A DNA stretch of 64,000 nt from Chitinophagaceae bacterium (GCA_016720745.1 JADKKA010000022.1:992001-1056000), one strand, 5' to 3'; counted from the first letter of the stretch, positions 44,193-54,340 are shown. The notes: a model not told the origin generated them from the sequence alone. Numbers and translations: made by a program.

Positions 44193-45887
44193 ATGAACCA
44201 GGCCAACTTCCTGCAATCCCTTGGATGGGCAATCATCAATAGTCTATGGCAGCTGGCCCTTTTGTGGCTGGTCTACCAGCTGATTACATCCCTTTTTAGT
44301 AAATGGGGTGCCGCCTCCCGTAGCAGGCTGGCAGCGGTACTATTGATTTCCGGTTTTGGCTGGTTTATTTATACATTTTTCACCACGCTGGGGAATGAAG
44401 ACAGCGTGATTACTTATTTCAGTTTTTCTGCAGCAGAAAGTCTCGCCGTGAATGATTGGCTGGGCCGGATACTGCCTGCTGCTTCCGTTATATACCTGCT
44501 TTTGCTTTGTGTACCGCTTTTTCGTTTTATCAGGAATTACCGGTATGTACAGGTTATCCGTCAATATGGGCTTTCAAGACCTGCAGCAGACTGGCGTCTT
44601 TTTGTAAACAGAATTGCGGGGCAGATGGGGATCAAAAAACCAGTGCAAATCTGGCTTTCTGAATGGGTGACTTCACCTGTAACCATTGGCTTTCTGAAGC
44701 CTGTCATCCTGGTGCCAATGGCCGTGATCAATCAGCTCAGTACCCGGCAGATGGAGGCCGTTTTACTACATGAGCTGGCACATATCCGCCGACATGATTA
44801 TTTACTCAACCTGATTATTAATATCATTCGGACCATCCTTTATTTTAATCCTTTTGCCAGAGCATTTGTTGGCATTATAGAATCAGAAAGAGAAAAAAAT
44901 TGTGATGAACTTGTTCTTCAGTTTCAATATGGCGGATATGATTATGCTTCTGCCCTGCTGTCGCTGGAAAAACTGAGTCATACGCGACAGTTTCTTGTAC
45001 TCGGTGCTGGTGGTAACAGCCCCGAACTGCTGGGTCGTATCGAAACGATTCTGGGTGTTCAACCCAAAAAGCAGGTTTCATTCCGGCAATTTACAAGGAC
45101 CCTGACGGCGGTATTTTATATTTTATTACTGCAGACCATCTTCCTGCTGGGAAGAACGGTCACGATGAAGGGTAATAACAACCAAAGTGGCATCATTGCA
45201 TCAACCATTCCAGGCATCCGCTCTGCACTACCTGCAGGAACTGAAAAGCATCTTTTCGAAACTGAAAATATGCAAAAAGAATTGGATGCCGCAGTGGCAG
45301 CAGCTGATAGTAAGGATCTCTTTGCTTTACCGGCGATGGGAGCCATTACCGGAAACCCCGGACTGATGAATGTGAGTTATGAACCTGTTACAGACCAGGC
45401 TGATATTGTATCGGCCATTGATATTCCCGAAAAAGAAATGGTGCAGGAGGCCGTAGCTTCTTCCCGTAAATTACTGGAAAGCTCACAATGGAGCAGCATA
45501 GAAAAAAGCCTCGCGGATGTTTTTTCCGAGAAGGAGAAAGCTGCGCTGAAAGAAGCCTACCGGAAAGAAATGAGCAAGTTTGACTGGAAACAATGGGAGA
45601 ATAAACTGATGCTGGCTTATGACCAGGTAAACTGGGAAAAAGTTAACAGACAACTCTCAGAATCACTTTATAATCTTCGGACCGACAGTCTTGTCAGAGT
45701 CTATACAGATGCCATGGTGAATCTTTCCCGGGCGCAAAAGGAACTGGTTACCCATTCTGTGAGTGCAGGAATGGCTGCAGCAGATTCAGAAGTAGCTGTT
45801 CGTACATTGGCTGAAAAGCAACGCGAGTTACAAAAAGAATTGAACCGCTTAAAAGGTACACGGAGCAAAAAGATTGTTCAGCTCTGA
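44193..45887 (+). CDS. M56 family membrane metallopeptidase (BlaR1/MecR1-like sensor) without a penicillin-binding domain
   Basis: 564 residues. Membrane helices at about 14-34, 46-64, 93-113 and 305-323. The zinc motif HELAH is at residues 193-197 with the downstream ExxxxCDE (ESEREKNCDELVL). After the last helix there is no penicillin-binding sensor domain. Instead a charged, helix-rich extracytoplasmic segment of about 230 residues, with repeated SxxWxxxEK-type elements and a Lys-rich end, is present. It is probably the inducer-sensing protease for the BlaI-like repressor encoded 5 bp upstream. The signal it senses is unknown. Confidence 0.9.
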   Translation: MNQANFLQSLGWAIINSLWQLALLWLVYQLITSLFSKWGAASRSRLAAVLLISGFGWFIYTFFTTLGNEDSVITYFSFSAAESLAVNDWLGRILPAASVIYLLLLCVPLFRFIRNYRYVQVIRQYGLSRPAADWRLFVNRIAGQMGIKKPVQIWLSEWVTSPVTIGFLKPVILVPMAVINQLSTRQMEAVLLHELAHIRRHDYLLNLIINIIRTILYFNPFARAFVGIIESEREKNCDELVLQFQYGGYDYASALLSLEKLSHTRQFLVLGAGGNSPELLGRIETILGVQPKKQVSFRQFTRTLTAVFYILLLQTIFLLGRTVTMKGNNNQSGIIASTIPGIRSALPAGTEKHLFETENMQKELDAAVAAADSKDLFALPAMGAITGNPGLMNVSYEPVTDQADIVSAIDIPEKEMVQEAVASSRKLLESSQWSSIEKSLADVFSEKEKAALKEAYRKEMSKFDWKQWENKLMLAYDQVNWEKVNRQLSESLYNLRTDSLVRVYTDAMVNLSRAQKELVTHSVSAGMAAADSEVAVRTLAEKQRELQKELNRLKGTRSKKIVQL

Positions 45888-45899
45888 GTGGATGATTAT

Positions 45900-46955
45900 T
45901 TAATAGCAGCGAGGACAGGCTTCACTGTACTTATTCCCCAGCAGGAATCCAAACACTACTTCATGTGTTCCGTTATTATAAGGACTGAGTATATTCCTCT
46001 TATCTGACCGGTCGTAGGAATAACTTACATTAAATGTATTGCTCACACTCAGACCAAGCATTCCGGCGTATCCATCCTGGTAACGGTAACTTCCTCCCAG
46101 CCATAACAAATCCTGGTATTGTAATTTGAGATTCAGTTCAGGCTGGAACTGACGGATTGAACTTCCCTTGATATACTTGACCATGATTGAAGGAATGGCA
46201 TTGATATCATCAGTTAGCAGGAAGCGGTACCCGGCAGTCAGAAAAAGATGCGGGATAAAACGGCTCTTGGTTAAGATCGCAGTATTATTATCTACAAAAT
46301 CGTAGGTCTGTGGAATCACCTGCTGGATAGCAAAACCTGCAAAATAATCCCTTGAATAAAGCCAGAGACCGGCTGACATGGTCGGGCGGATTTTACGCAG
46401 GGCCTGCGTGATTCCTGAGGCGGTAGCCGGATCAACATCATTTCCAGTTCCGTTTCCGTCAAAGTCATGCATGCTGCGGTCCAGACTTACCGTGGTGATC
46501 CCGGCTGAAAATCCACCGGATAAATTAGTTGTGGGATTAAGTCCCAGGTGATAGGCATAGGAAGCCGTAGCACTGAAAAAATTGAAACTGCCGGTACGGT
46601 CATTCATGATCGTCATGCCAATTCCATGGTGTGGTTCTGCAGCCGTATAATTTTCCCAGTAATATTGACCGCGCGGGTTCTGTCCGGGAATGCGGAATGA
46701 TGTGGAGGATGTTCTGTAATCCTTTTTACCAATTGGTCCATGGATAGTCAGGTAGCTGGTCATGGGTGCTCCCTTGATACCTACCCATTGATCCCTGACC
46801 GACATTTTAAGATCGGTGTAATTATCTATTCCCGTAATGGCAGGATTGATGACAAATGGGTTCACCACATACTGCGTATAATGTGGTTTCTGCTGAGCAT
46901 ATAATTGCGCAGCTAAACCCATCATGACTATCCCTGTTATAAAAAACCGCTTCAT
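45900..46955 (-). CDS. PorP/SprF family type IX secretion-associated outer-membrane protein
   Basis: 351 residues with a signal peptide (1-20, LYAQ) and the family start QQKPHYTQYVVNPFVINPAITGIDNYTDLKMSVRDQWVGIKGAP. The rest is a predicted 14-stranded barrel with HGIGMTIMNDRTGSFNFFSATASYAYH. Members of this family are usually encoded beside a large protein with a gliding-motility C-terminal domain and are thought to help anchor it or secrete it. That arrangement is exact here: the gene starts 3 bp after the 1938-residue protein ends. Confidence 0.92.
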   Translation of the reverse strand: MKRFFITGIVMMGLAAQLYAQQKPHYTQYVVNPFVINPAITGIDNYTDLKMSVRDQWVGIKGAPMTSYLTIHGPIGKKDYRTSSTSFRIPGQNPRGQYYWENYTAAEPHHGIGMTIMNDRTGSFNFFSATASYAYHLGLNPTTNLSGGFSAGITTVSLDRSMHDFDGNGTGNDVDPATASGITQALRKIRPTMSAGLWLYSRDYFAGFAIQQVIPQTYDFVDNNTAILTKSRFIPHLFLTAGYRFLLTDDINAIPSIMVKYIKGSSIRQFQPELNLKLQYQDLLWLGGSYRYQDGYAGMLGLSVSNTFNVSYSYDRSDKRNILSPYNNGTHEVVFGFLLGNKYSEACPRCY

Positions 46956-46958
46956 AGT

Positions 46959-49900
46959 TTACCTGATTATATCCACATAACCTGTCAACGGGGGTCTTCC
47001 GTTTTTCGGATCAATTACATAATAATAAGTTCCAACCGGGGCATCTGCGCCATTTACTTTACCATCCCATGGGGTTGGATAACCGATTGATTTAAATACC
47101 AGCTGTCCGTACCTGTTCACAATATTCACGGAGCATCCCGGGTAGGTGTCGAGGTATTTAATCACCCATTGGTCATTTACTCCATCTCCATTCGGACTGA
47201 AAATATTCGGCACATCGGGTTTCTTCAATACTTTGACAAACATGGTGTCACTGTTGCTGCATCCTTTGCTGGTGGTTACAACCAGCGTGAAATAAGTATC
47301 ATCCGGAGGACGAGCCAGGGGTCTTTCCAGTGTCGGGTTGTTCAGGTAGGCTGCAGGTGTCCAGCTATAGGTAACAGGATCTCTGGAAGTAATAATAGGC
47401 GTTAATTCAACTGCTCCCCCCTCTAACATTAATTTGCGCGGACCGGCATCAACTACCGGGTATGGGTTTACTGAAACAAGTGTGGTGGCCACACTACTCC
47501 GGCATCCAAAACTATTCACGATATAATGAGTGACAGGATAATTATTGACCCCGGAATACAAATAAGTAAAGGAGGAAGTATTGCGTGTATTACCATCAGC
47601 CATATCCCAGAACCATTGTGTGGTGCTGCCATCAGCAGGGTCACTGGTACTGCGGAAGCTGAACGTACCACCGATACACACATCGGTCTTATCAACCGTA
47701 AATGATCCCCGTGGTTCCGGATGGATTGAATTGACCACAATAATGGTATCGTGCGGGCAACCGCTATTGGCAATCACCTGCAGGTTCACATTAAAGGGGC
47801 CTACACTATTATAAATATGTGATGGATCTTTTACTGTTGCTGAATTATTCACCCCGCTTGGCGGATCACCAAAATCCCAAACATAGGAGAATCCGCTTTC
47901 TGAACCATCCGGGATGGTAGACAGGTTCCTGAAGGCAATCGTGGCCGCAGGTAAACAAACAGAGGATGGGAAATCAAACCGGGGCCTTGCGATCGGGTTC
48001 ACCAGTACCTGTTCTGTGCTAACAGTACTTCTGCAACCATTGCTGGTGAGTACTGAAAGGGTTACTGTATAATTTCCCCAGCTGGTAAATAAATGGGAAG
48101 GTGAACTATTCGTAGAAGTATTGGCAACGCCGCTGGCGATATCCCCAAAATTCCAGGTCCAACCCGTGATACTGCCATTTCCGGCAGGAATACTGGAATT
48201 GTTACTGTTGAAACTAACCGGGCTTCTTTCGCAAACAAGTGGTTGTACCCCGATTCGGGCAGAGGCTGTATCCCATACAGTAATCAGGTTGCTGGCGGTA
48301 TCAATACAACCAGCTGCTGAAGAAGTATAAGTATACAATATGCGGTGTGTTCCAATGCCGGCAACAGCTGGTGAGAAGATACCACCGGGTGAAACTCCGG
48401 GTCCGGTGAAAATACCAGTTCCGATGACTCCCCCTGTTTCCCTGGCCACAGCCGGAGGAATTTGATAAGGCGGAGCATCATAACAGATGGAAGGTATCGG
48501 ATTGAATAATACATCAGGCGCTGCATTGACGGTAACAGGAATATCCCGGATTGAAAAACAAATGGTACCTGAATAAGCTACAAGCCTGATCGTATACGTT
48601 TGGGTGGTCGTTAATGTCGGATACTTGTGTTTATAAACTCCATTAAATAAAGGCACGTTGACTAAATCAAAAGTAGCGGGTGCGCCTAATAAGTCCCAGT
48701 AAATTTCAAGTTTCGTTACACTTCCCTGACTGATTGTTGACAGGTTAACCAGGCTTACAGAGTCATTGGCACAAAGTGTTGCAAGGTTATTGACTCTAAA
48801 ATCTGAAACAGGGTCAGCTGCATTGATGAAGATATCATTATAAGTAGTGTCCTTACATCCATTGGCACTGGTGGCCACATGCATCACCGTATACGGACCA
48901 ATAGCAGTATACAGGTGTGTTCCATCACGGGTGGTAGAGAAGTTTGCAGCGCCACTGGCAGGATCTCCAAAATCCCAGTAATAGCCTGCCGGATCCAGCG
49001 TTCCGGATCTGATCTTGCTGGTATCTTTGAAGAAGGTAGCCACATCATTGATACATACCTCAGGAACTTCAAATCCAGCTTCGGGTACGATATTAATGAT
49101 GACAGGTACTGCGGGATTAGTGCTCACACATCCTTTATCCGTTACTACAACCAGACTTACATTATAAGTATTGGCAATGCCATAGGAATGCGTCACATTA
49201 GGATTTGTAGGCGGGTTGATCACAAGAGGAGGTGAAGCATCTCCAAAATCCCAGGTCCAGCTGGTGATATTACCGGAGTTAGGAACAGAAGTATTGGTAA
49301 AAGTGATGGTCCTGGTTTCGCAGGATGGAGCGCTTGGAACAAAACTTGCTGTTGGCAATGCATTCACAATGAGTGTTCCGTTGGCAGTGACCTGAGCACA
49401 GGTGCCTGTTGTGGTAACAGTATAATTGAAAGTACCGGAAGCGGTTGGGGTACCCTGAATGGTAAAATTGCCTCCGCTGAAACTACCGGTGACACCTGCG
49501 GGTAATCCGCTAACCGTAGCACCTGTTCCACCCCCTCCTATTGCATAAACGATTTGTGCGATTGTTGCATTAACACAAAGCTCCTGGAGATTGGTTCCGG
49601 CTGGTGAAGACAGGTTTATTGTTGCATCCGGATTAACGGTAATAGATCCATTAGCAGACGGGGTTCCACAAGGGCCAGTTGAATTGACAGTATAATTATA
49701 TGTACCCGCTGTGGTCGGTGTTCCGGAAATGGTGAAAATTCCGGCTGCATAGGTACCGGTTACCCCCGTAGGTAAACCACTTACCGTAGCACCGGTTCCG
49801 CTACCACCTATAGCATAAGTAATATTGGTAATGGGTACATTCATACAAAGTGTCTGGTTGCTGGTAGACACAGGTGAAGTGAGTGTAATGGTTCCATCGG

Positions 49901-52775
49901 CAGTTACGGTGATGGTACCATTGAGTGACTGATTGATACAGGGGCCAAGTGTGGTGATGGTATAATTAAATACACCGCTGATAGTTGGAGAACCCAGTAT
50001 GGTATAGAAACCACCCGCGTAAGATCCGGTAACACCAGCGGGAAGTCCGGTAACGGTGGCACCCGTACCACTTCCGCCTATACTATATTGAATATTTACA
50101 ATTGCCGTATTGATACAAACAGTTTGAATATCGGTACCAACAGGTGATGACAGGCTGATTGAAGCATTATCATTGACCGTGATTGTTCCATTGATCGGGA
50201 TATCTCCGCATGGGCCGGTACCGGTTACAACGTAATTAAATGTACCAGCTACTGTTGGAGTACCGGATAAAGTCATCACTCCAGCAGCAAAAATGCCGTT
50301 TACACCTGTTGGTAATCCGGTAACACTGGCGCTGGTTCCACCTCCGCCAATGGCATAGGTAATATTGGCAATGGGATTATTCACACAAAGGGTCTGATTA
50401 TCTGACCCGGCCGGTGAAGTGAGTGTGAGGGTGGTATTATCATTTACCACTACATCTACAAATTCATTCTGTGGCTGCACGCAAAGGGTCGAGCCGGTAT
50501 TCCTTATTTCCACTAATGTATACCTGAAGTTGCCGGGTACATTGGTTGGAACTGGCAGGGTCACGGAAGTAGCAGCAGGTGGCCCGGCAGCGGTGGAAAT
50601 TGTCTGATTCGGACCAGCGTTAATCCTGTAAGTAAATGTATAAGGCGGCTTGCCTTCGGTACCGCTGAAAGTAATCTGGGGACTCGGATCGTTTTTACAA
50701 ACTGTAATGGCACCGCTGATAGTTCCTACCGGCAGCTGTGGGACAATGATTGTTCCGGGAATGGTATCACTCAGACAACCTGCCGTTGTGATATTCATAA
50801 AACGCACATTATAGGTTCCGGGCGCTGTAAAAATATGGGTAGGGTTTCTGGCCGTTGAATTATTTAAAGGTCCGCTGAGCGGGTCACCAAATTCCCACCA
50901 GAACCGGTAAGTAGCTTTGGGTATTTGAGGTGTGGTTTCCGTGAATTGTACAGTTTCAAACTGACAACCGGGCTCGGTAAAATTAAAACTGGCAACCGGA
51001 GGTGAAGAGACGGTTAGCGGAAAGCTATATTCCTGAGCATTACCGCATCCTTCTGTAGAAGTTCTGTAAACAGTAATGGTAATAGTATAGGTACCTGGTG
51101 TATTAATGGTATAATTTCCGGGAAGAGAATACCAGGCAACGTCTTTCCCATTCCGGATGTTCACTGAATCGGGGGTGATTGTGGGTGCTCCTAAAACCGT
51201 CAGCGGGAAATTGGAAGGCACCAGTACACCCGGATTACTGATTGACCACCTGATCGAATCATACCTGATTTCAACCGGTGGAGTAGCCAGGTTCTTATCA
51301 GGAAAATAGACCTTGAATTTAAAAGGTGAATTGGTACAAACGTTGGGGGAAGATTCTATCCCCCATTCGTTATTTACTTCCAGTGCCTGATTCAGGTCTC
51401 TTACATTGGTTCCGGCAGAATAAGCATAAGATTCAAAGTTACCTGCCTGGAATCCATATGCGATTGCATTGAATCCACTATCGGCATAAAGCCGGTGTGA
51501 TCCCGAAACAGCCGGGGTGAATAAATGTTGCAAATAAGAATAACCCGGAATATTAGGCGCCGCGACAAATGCTGTACTTGGAGGAGCGCCATCGATGGTA
51601 AAACTGGGGGCGATGGCAGTCTTGATCAGTACATTCAGCCATTGCCGGTTGATACTCTGCTGGGTAGACGTAAATATGGTGATATCACTGATATTCTGTT
51701 CAATCGGGTTCAGGATTACCATATCCGGGTCACCATTATTGGTACCCGAACAGGCACTGGTTTGTGCATATTGAACCACACAGATCGGTTTATCAGAAGT
51801 GATGCTGGTAGCTGAAGTTAAAACCTGCGGAGTAAGATTAAAGGTTGCGGGATAGATCTGTCCTTCATTTAATGTAGTGATCAGCGAATTATTAAAATAA
51901 ATACTGGTATTGTCTTCCGAAGCGATGACCCGGTACGGATTGCCGTTGGTATAGTCACCAAAAGGAATAAACCCATAATTTTTTCCCCAGGTAGATACCG
52001 GATAAAGTTGCTGGAACAAGGGATCAAAAGAGCCAGGGTTGGTACAGGTTGTGGTACCAATGGTTGCAGAAGAACTTCCGGAAAATACTGCGATTGGCAA
52101 ACAGGAACCTGTAGCCGTGGCTATAGACTCAATCAGCGTACCAGTAACGTCCTGTGTAGACTGATATTGGTACATATCACCGGTATTAACAAGCGGAATA
52201 ATAAATGGGGCTGCTTTAACACCATTCAGCATGGGGGTTACTCGAACCTGTGTGGACGGTTGTGTGGCAATAACCTGAAACTGAGATCTTGAGCTTTGCC
52301 CGCCTCCATTGGTTGCGGAATAAGTGTAACTGGAAGCAAAATATTTTTTCCCCAATACATTGGTAGGTAGCAATAGAGTGGCAGCGCTTCTGGCGTTACC
52401 ATATTGCTGGGCATAGGCAACTACTTCCGGCTGACCGGGGTCCACTGTTAACCGTAATGACTTTTGTATTACGGTTCCGGACTCAGCGTTACTAATGTGA
52501 GCAAGGCCATGTGGGATATTGACAGAAGTGATACCGTTGGCGGCAACAGAAAAAGTAGCGTTAAATGTACCATTGGTCATCGAGATCTTACCTGAACTGG
52601 CCTGATCCGAAGTAATCCAAATACTCATCGCTCCGGTACTGGCACCGGAAGGAATGTGATTAGGGAAACAAAACCAGAATTCGCTACCCTTGTTTGAAAA
52701 ATCCTGCGCGTTAGCTCCGGTACTACATACGGTTAACAATAGTACGAGGGTACTTAATAGGTATAATTTTCTCAT
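46959..52775 (-). CDS. Giant T9SS cargo protein: IgGFc-binding-like N-terminus, four 90-residue repeats, PKD domains, type B sorting domain
   Basis: 1938 residues. Signal peptide 1-24 (ANAQ). The N-terminal IgGFc-binding-like region has KGSEFWFCFPNHIPSG and LLLPTNVLGKKYF. A PKD domain near residue 620 (WWEFGDP) is followed by four tandem 90-residue units, each starting near VN(D/P)xxxxxLxSP and containing TLCVN, YAIGGGGT and GLPxGVxG. At least five more PKD-like domains follow (WTWDFGD, YYWDFGD, WTWNFGD, YVWDFGD, WFWDMAD). The end is a gliding-motility C-terminal domain (NIFSPNGDGVNDQWVIKYL ... GTYYYVIDP), the type B T9SS signal. It is a surface adhesin-like protein by inference and shares an operon with PorP/SprF. 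Confidence 0.93.
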   Translation of the reverse strand: MRKLYLLSTLVLLLTVCSTGANAQDFSNKGSEFWFCFPNHIPSGASTGAMSIWITSDQASSGKISMTNGTFNATFSVAANGITSVNIPHGLAHISNAESGTVIQKSLRLTVDPGQPEVVAYAQQYGNARSAATLLLPTNVLGKKYFASSYTYSATNGGGQSSRSQFQVIATQPSTQVRVTPMLNGVKAAPFIIPLVNTGDMYQYQSTQDVTGTLIESIATATGSCLPIAVFSGSSSATIGTTTCTNPGSFDPLFQQLYPVSTWGKNYGFIPFGDYTNGNPYRVIASEDNTSIYFNNSLITTLNEGQIYPATFNLTPQVLTSATSITSDKPICVVQYAQTSACSGTNNGDPDMVILNPIEQNISDITIFTSTQQSINRQWLNVLIKTAIAPSFTIDGAPPSTAFVAAPNIPGYSYLQHLFTPAVSGSHRLYADSGFNAIAYGFQAGNFESYAYSAGTNVRDLNQALEVNNEWGIESSPNVCTNSPFKFKVYFPDKNLATPPVEIRYDSIRWSISNPGVLVPSNFPLTVLGAPTITPDSVNIRNGKDVAWYSLPGNYTINTPGTYTITITVYRTSTEGCGNAQEYSFPLTVSSPPVASFNFTEPGCQFETVQFTETTPQIPKATYRFWWEFGDPLSGPLNNSTARNPTHIFTAPGTYNVRFMNITTAGCLSDTIPGTIIVPQLPVGTISGAITVCKNDPSPQITFSGTEGKPPYTFTYRINAGPNQTISTAAGPPAATSVTLPVPTNVPGNFRYTLVEIRNTGSTLCVQPQNEFVDVVVNDNTTLTLTSPAGSDNQTLCVNNPIANITYAIGGGGTSASVTGLPTGVNGIFAAGVMTLSGTPTVAGTFNYVVTGTGPCGDIPINGTITVNDNASISLSSPVGTDIQTVCINTAIVNIQYSIGGSGTGATVTGLPAGVTGSYAGGFYTILGSPTISGVFNYTITTLGPCINQSLNGTITVTADGTITLTSPVSTSNQTLCMNVPITNITYAIGGSGTGATVSGLPTGVTGTYAAGIFTISGTPTTAGTYNYTVNSTGPCGTPSANGSITVNPDATINLSSPAGTNLQELCVNATIAQIVYAIGGGGTGATVSGLPAGVTGSFSGGNFTIQGTPTASGTFNYTVTTTGTCAQVTANGTLIVNALPTASFVPSAPSCETRTITFTNTSVPNSGNITSWTWDFGDASPPLVINPPTNPNVTHSYGIANTYNVSLVVVTDKGCVSTNPAVPVIINIVPEAGFEVPEVCINDVATFFKDTSKIRSGTLDPAGYYWDFGDPASGAANFSTTRDGTHLYTAIGPYTVMHVATSANGCKDTTYNDIFINAADPVSDFRVNNLATLCANDSVSLVNLSTISQGSVTKLEIYWDLLGAPATFDLVNVPLFNGVYKHKYPTLTTTQTYTIRLVAYSGTICFSIRDIPVTVNAAPDVLFNPIPSICYDAPPYQIPPAVARETGGVIGTGIFTGPGVSPGGIFSPAVAGIGTHRILYTYTSSAAGCIDTASNLITVWDTASARIGVQPLVCERSPVSFNSNNSSIPAGNGSITGWTWNFGDIASGVANTSTNSSPSHLFTSWGNYTVTLSVLTSNGCRSTVSTEQVLVNPIARPRFDFPSSVCLPAATIAFRNLSTIPDGSESGFSYVWDFGDPPSGVNNSATVKDPSHIYNSVGPFNVNLQVIANSGCPHDTIIVVNSIHPEPRGSFTVDKTDVCIGGTFSFRSTSDPADGSTTQWFWDMADGNTRNTSSFTYLYSGVNNYPVTHYIVNSFGCRSSVATTLVSVNPYPVVDAGPRKLMLEGGAVELTPIITSRDPVTYSWTPAAYLNNPTLERPLARPPDDTYFTLVVTTSKGCSNSDTMFVKVLKKPDVPNIFSPNGDGVNDQWVIKYLDTYPGCSVNIVNRYGQLVFKSIGYPTPWDGKVNGADAPVGTYYYVIDPKNGRPPLTGYVDIIR
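49368..50447 (-). repeat. Four tandem 270-bp coding repeats
   Basis: Four consecutive 90-codon units within the adhesin gene share most positions, including YxIGGxGTxAxVxGLPxGVxG and GTPTxxGxxNYxVxxxGxC. The 1080-bp block is a likely site of recombination and copy-number change. Confidence 0.9.
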
Positions 52776-53348
52776 TAGTCCAGTGTCCTTAGTTTTCAGA
52801 AAGCCGCACTAATTTAACATTATTGCTGCAAATAACCTACAAAGAATCCTTTGTGGGCATTCTATCCGCTTTTTGAAAGTAAAATATTGTGAATTAACCC
52901 ATTAAAAAAAAACGGGATATTATTAACCTCTACTTAAATAAGGGTAAACCCGCATCAAAAAAATGATGGCAAAAGAATGGTAGGTCAGGCCCTTTTAACA
53001 CCAAAAGCGCCTTTAAATTTTTAGCAAGAGGCCAATTCATATGTATATATTAATCATACAATAAATATTCAATATTTTAATTGAAATATAATTTTTATAT
53101 CATTGTATATCTGGTATTTATCTATAATTTATTTTATAATTAAAAGATTTTTCATAAATGCTCAAACGAGCCTAAATCTATCTCAGCATAATATCGACTT
53201 AATATTCTATTAACCTTTTTAATTTACTGATTAACTGACTATTAACTATATTTTTAATAAATTTAATTATTAGCATAGGTTTCATGCTTAAGAAAATGAC
53301 CTATCGCTAATTTTGTTAGCTAACTTTTTATCCCGATTTTTAATGTAT
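52776..53348. other. 573-bp intergenic region, AT-rich centre
   Basis: No ORF or RNA gene is recognised. Between about 53040 and 53290 the sequence is very AT-rich, with many ATAT and TTAAT runs. It separates the divergent adhesin and lipoprotein genes and should contain both promoters. A TAATTTTG element is at 53308-53315; no clear element is seen for the adhesin. Confidence 0.7.
53308..53315 (+). promoter_or_regulatory. -7 element TAATTTTG before the LEA-like lipoprotein gene
   Basis: TAATTTTG sits in the palindrome GCTAATTTTGTTAGC, 33 nt before the chosen ATG at 53349. It also overlaps an earlier ATG at 53313, which is therefore unlikely to be the start. Confidence 0.5.
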
Positions 53349-53864
53349 ATGAAATCATACCCCTTGAACGACAATCAATCCAGGTCAGCTCCTACCCTCT
53401 TTTTAATCAGCAGCTACTTAGTCGCTCTATTCTCCTTTTTGTTATTATCATCCTGCCAGTCTTTTCAGGCTCCAGAGTTCCGGAATGTGGATAATATCAG
53501 GTTGGGGAAATTGGGGAAAAACTCAAGTTCCATCCTGGCAGACGTACAGTATTACAATCCGAACAGGACCCGGCTGAAGCTAAAATCAGCCAAAGGAGAA
53601 GCCTGGATGGATGATGTTTATCTGGGACGATTTGAAGTGGACAGCCTGGTGGAGATACCCGCCATGGGTAATTTCAGCCTTCCGGTAAAATTGGATGCCG
53701 ATATGGGCAAGGTGCTGCAGCATTCATTAACCGCCCTATTGAGCAGGGAGGTCCGCATCAGGATCAAGGGTACCGCCAGGGTTGGGAAAAGCTTTTTCTA
53801 TATCAACTACCCGATCGAATATGAAGGGGCTCAAAAACTCGACCAGCTATTGAATAAAAAGTAA
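53349..53864 (+). CDS. LEA14-like lipoprotein
   Basis: About 171 residues. A polar start MKSYPLNDNQSRSAP leads into a hydrophobic segment and lipobox LLSSC (Cys about residue 36). The mature part (SFQAPEFRNVDNIRLGKLGKNSSSILADVQYYNPNRTRLKLKSAKGEAWMDDVYLGRFEVD) has the single beta-sandwich pattern of LEA type 2 / WHy domains, including the Tyr-Asn-Pro-Asn turn. Such proteins are thought to bind or stabilise envelope components. I chose 53349 over 53313 because of the promoter position. Confidence 0.78.
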   Translation: MKSYPLNDNQSRSAPTLFLISSYLVALFSFLLLSSCQSFQAPEFRNVDNIRLGKLGKNSSSILADVQYYNPNRTRLKLKSAKGEAWMDDVYLGRFEVDSLVEIPAMGNFSLPVKLDADMGKVLQHSLTALLSREVRIRIKGTARVGKSFFYINYPIEYEGAQKLDQLLNKK

Positions 53865-53950
53865 TCCTTGCAGGAGTAAGGTTCCATACAATTTGACGAT
53901 TTGCTCCGGGGTTGATATCATTATTGTTCCCGGAAGAATTGTTCAGCGAA

Positions 53951-54340
53951 CTATTGCTGGGCTGGAACTGGCGCAGGTTTGGGCTTGGGATGTGACCCGC
54001 CATCCTCAGATTTTTTACAGGGTTTCGGTAGCCTGTTGTAAGCATCTTCCGCCGCAGGAACATCATCGGCATCATATCCGCAATTGGCGATATAGGCCTT
54101 GATTTCCTCAATATTGATCCGGTCAGTTACAAATTTGACCTTTGTTTCTCCTTTTCGGTAGTTAACCAGTATCTCCAACACCCCATCATATGGTTTTACA
54201 TAAGATTCAATCCGCTTTTTGCAATTCTCACAAAGCGCATTAGGGGTTTTGATAATGGCCGTTACAACCGGTTTTACCTGGGCGGATGCCGCCAGCGTGA
54301 ACAGGCCGAAACAAAAAAGGGTCAGGGCAAATTTTTTCAT
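53951..54340 (-). CDS. Secreted heavy-metal-associated (HMA) domain protein
   Basis: About 129 residues: signal peptide MKKFALTLFCFGLFTLAASA, one ferredoxin-like HMA domain (about 22-95) with the metal motif ALCENCKKRIESYV (CxxC), and a Lys/Pro-rich tail (HPKPKPAPVPAQQ). HMA domains bind Cu(I) or similar soft metals. The extra-cytoplasmic location suggests periplasmic metal handling. The upstream ATG at 54376 would precede the signal with a charged stretch and is less likely. It is 42 bp downstream of pyrE on the same strand; no metal transporter is adjacent. Confidence 0.85.
   Translation of the reverse strand: MKKFALTLFCFGLFTLAASAQVKPVVTAIIKTPNALCENCKKRIESYVKPYDGVLEILVNYRKGETKVKFVTDRINIEEIKAYIANCGYDADDVPAAEDAYNRLPKPCKKSEDGGSHPKPKPAPVPAQQ

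Noticed and set aside
52238..52420. Small open frames opposite the adhesin gene
   Set aside because: Low-complexity shadows of the repeat-rich adhesin frame, without a start context or motif.
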